The position numbers and the translations under genes are program-made. This document shows, one piece after another, positions 63,005 through 64,000 of a stretch of 64,000 bases of DNA (the stretch's first letter is position 1; each line of letters opens with the position of its first letter). The stretch is from a virus, in IMG/VR virus record IMGVR_UViG_3300047552_000255, positions 1-64,000 of that record; one strand, 5' to 3'. The notes below the pieces were generated by a model. That model saw nothing but the letters and a program-made list of their open reading frames with translations, ran no database searches and was not told where the DNA came from.

Positions 63005-64000
63005 CACCTGCGGCCTTCTGCAACTTCTGTTCGCGCTTGGCTTGAGTCTGAGGATACTTGAGCAGCGTGGACAGGGGTTGTACCTTGAGGGCGTCGGTGC
63101 TGTCGTTGAACAGGTAGCGCAGTCGGTTCTTGCCTGACTGCAAGTCCATCCAATCCTGACGTAGCTGGGTCAGGCTGTCTTGGTCTTTGTCCTCAACTGC
63201 ACGGGCGTAGTCACGCTGGATTTCCTTCGTGCGGTCTTGGTAGAACTGCCCGATCTCGTACTGCTGGCTGCGCAGCCAGTCCATGCGCTTCATCTCTGAA
63301 CTCGGCATGCCGAGTGCGTCCAGCGCCAGAGCGAACCCGTTGACGTCTTCGGGCTTGAACATGAGGTCGCCGTTCTTGAGCGTGAAGCCTTCGTTGGCAA
63401 TCCGAAACGCCTTCATGGCATCAGCCGCGCCCTTGGGCATGAACTTCTCAACGCCCTTGTAGTATTCGCCCCGCTGGAGCATTCCCACGCCGTCGGCGAA
63501 CTTGCCACCCAGACCAGCGGCAGGCCCGGCCAGACTCATGCCAGTCTTTGCAAGACCCGATGCGCTTGAGAAGTCCCACTCGCCGTACGGCAGGATGCTG
63601 AAAATCTTGTCGTCGCCCAGCTTGGCCGACATGTCCAGACCGGCAGCAGAGAGCGGCCCGTGCAGCAGCATGTTTGCCATCGTCTCGTCGCCGATCAGCT
63701 CGCGCAAGCTGCGCTCCAAATCTGGCGGTTCCTCGTCACCACCCAGAGCGCCGAAGATCATGGACACGAGGTTCATGAGCGGCAGGCCCAGAGCGCCAGC
63801 GGCGATGCCGGTGTGCGCCATCTTGTATGCCAGCATGCGCCGACCGATGGCACGCTCCTTGGGGTCTGAACTGCGGAACGCTTGCTGGAACGCCTTGGCG
63901 TACAGAGCGGCCATCATGAACTGGTACTTCTTGTACTGTGTCACGATCTTGGGCAGCTTCTTGAGCAGGAGCGGGGAGCCCACGCGGGAGAAGTCACCCT
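62994..64000 (-). CDS. Second polyvalent protein, C-terminal part, cut by window edge
   Basis: The frame is open to base 64000. About 335 residues: SPLLLKKLPKIVTQYKKYQF at the start, then AGALGLPLMNLVSMIFGALG, SLAGPAAGLGGKFADGVGML and GVEKFMPKGAADAMKAFRIA. It aligns along its length with the C-terminal third of the 429-4589 protein (TGLPFAAAVFALANAFLDDD, AAMGPAAGLSARMYDGIQMM, GAEKMLPKVAADLMKAGRYA), so both carry the same LPD38-like module but have diverged strongly. Confidence 0.8.
   Translation of the reverse strand, partial: GDFSRVGSPLLLKKLPKIVTQYKKYQFMMAALYAKAFQQAFRSSDPKERAIGRRMLAYKMAHTGIAAGALGLPLMNLVSMIFGALGGDEEPPDLERSLRELIGDETMANMLLHGPLSAAGLDMSAKLGDDKIFSILPYGEWDFSSASGLAKTGMSLAGPAAGLGGKFADGVGMLQRGEYYKGVEKFMPKGAADAMKAFRIANEGFTLKNGDLMFKPEDVNGFALALDALGMPSSEMKRMDWLRSQQYEIGQFYQDRTKEIQRDYARAVEDKDQDSLTQLRQDWMDLQSGKNRLRYLFNDSTDALKVQPLSTLLKYPQTQAKREQKLQKAAGVTG

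Overview
The window is almost entirely the genome of a temperate, podovirus-like tailed phage. It is compact, with many ATGA start/stop overlaps, a G/C-rich third codon position and no host housekeeping genes. The high GC and the relatives suggested by its proteins make a proteobacterial host likely, perhaps a betaproteobacterium; this is an inference, because no host marker gene is present.

Layout. Bases 1-380 hold the 3' end of a P4-type tyrosine integrase. From 429 to 37638 everything is on the minus strand and forms the virion and lysis arm. Reading in the direction of transcription (right to left): candidate small terminase, large terminase, portal, spike and fibre genes, small head genes, scaffold, a candidate decoration protein, major capsid protein, two head-tail adaptors, a large tail-fibre/adhesin cluster, a lysis cassette, tail nozzle, a GNAT enzyme, an S74-tailed protein, two large internal (ejection) proteins, further tail genes, a glycosyltransferase/methyltransferase pair, and a 1386-residue polyvalent protein. 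A 765-bp non-coding divide (37675-38439) separates this arm from the plus-strand early arm (38440-63004). That arm holds small early genes, an amidoligase plus class II glutamine amidotransferase pair, a long train of tiny accessory genes, family A DNA polymerase, RecB/Cas4-like nuclease, VRR-NUC, DUF3310, HNH, a PrtN-like regulator, a second and complete integrase, an SNF2-type helicase, a probable ssDNA-binding protein, a Cro-like HTH protein and an AEP primase-helicase. At 62994 a second minus-strand polyvalent protein begins, related to the first, and runs off the window.

Regulation. A 12-13 bp element built from GTTAG half-sites (CTAAC-nn-GTTAG or GTTAG-nnn-GTTAG) recurs in more than ten gaps. 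At least six copies lie exactly in the 16-18 bp spacer of a sigma70-like promoter. This looks like a dispersed repressor regulon that holds both arms silent in the lysogen.

The observations I rate highest are this operator family; several out-of-frame genes nested in longer genes, each with its own ribosome-binding site and/or a local codon-bias anomaly in the host gene (strongest in the integrase, the DUF5675 lysis gene and a linker of the 1137-residue virion protein); the amidoligase/amidotransferase pair; and a folded leader RNA followed by an intrinsic terminator at 40.4-40.6 kb. No rRNA, tRNA, CRISPR array, insertion sequence or reverse transcriptase was seen.
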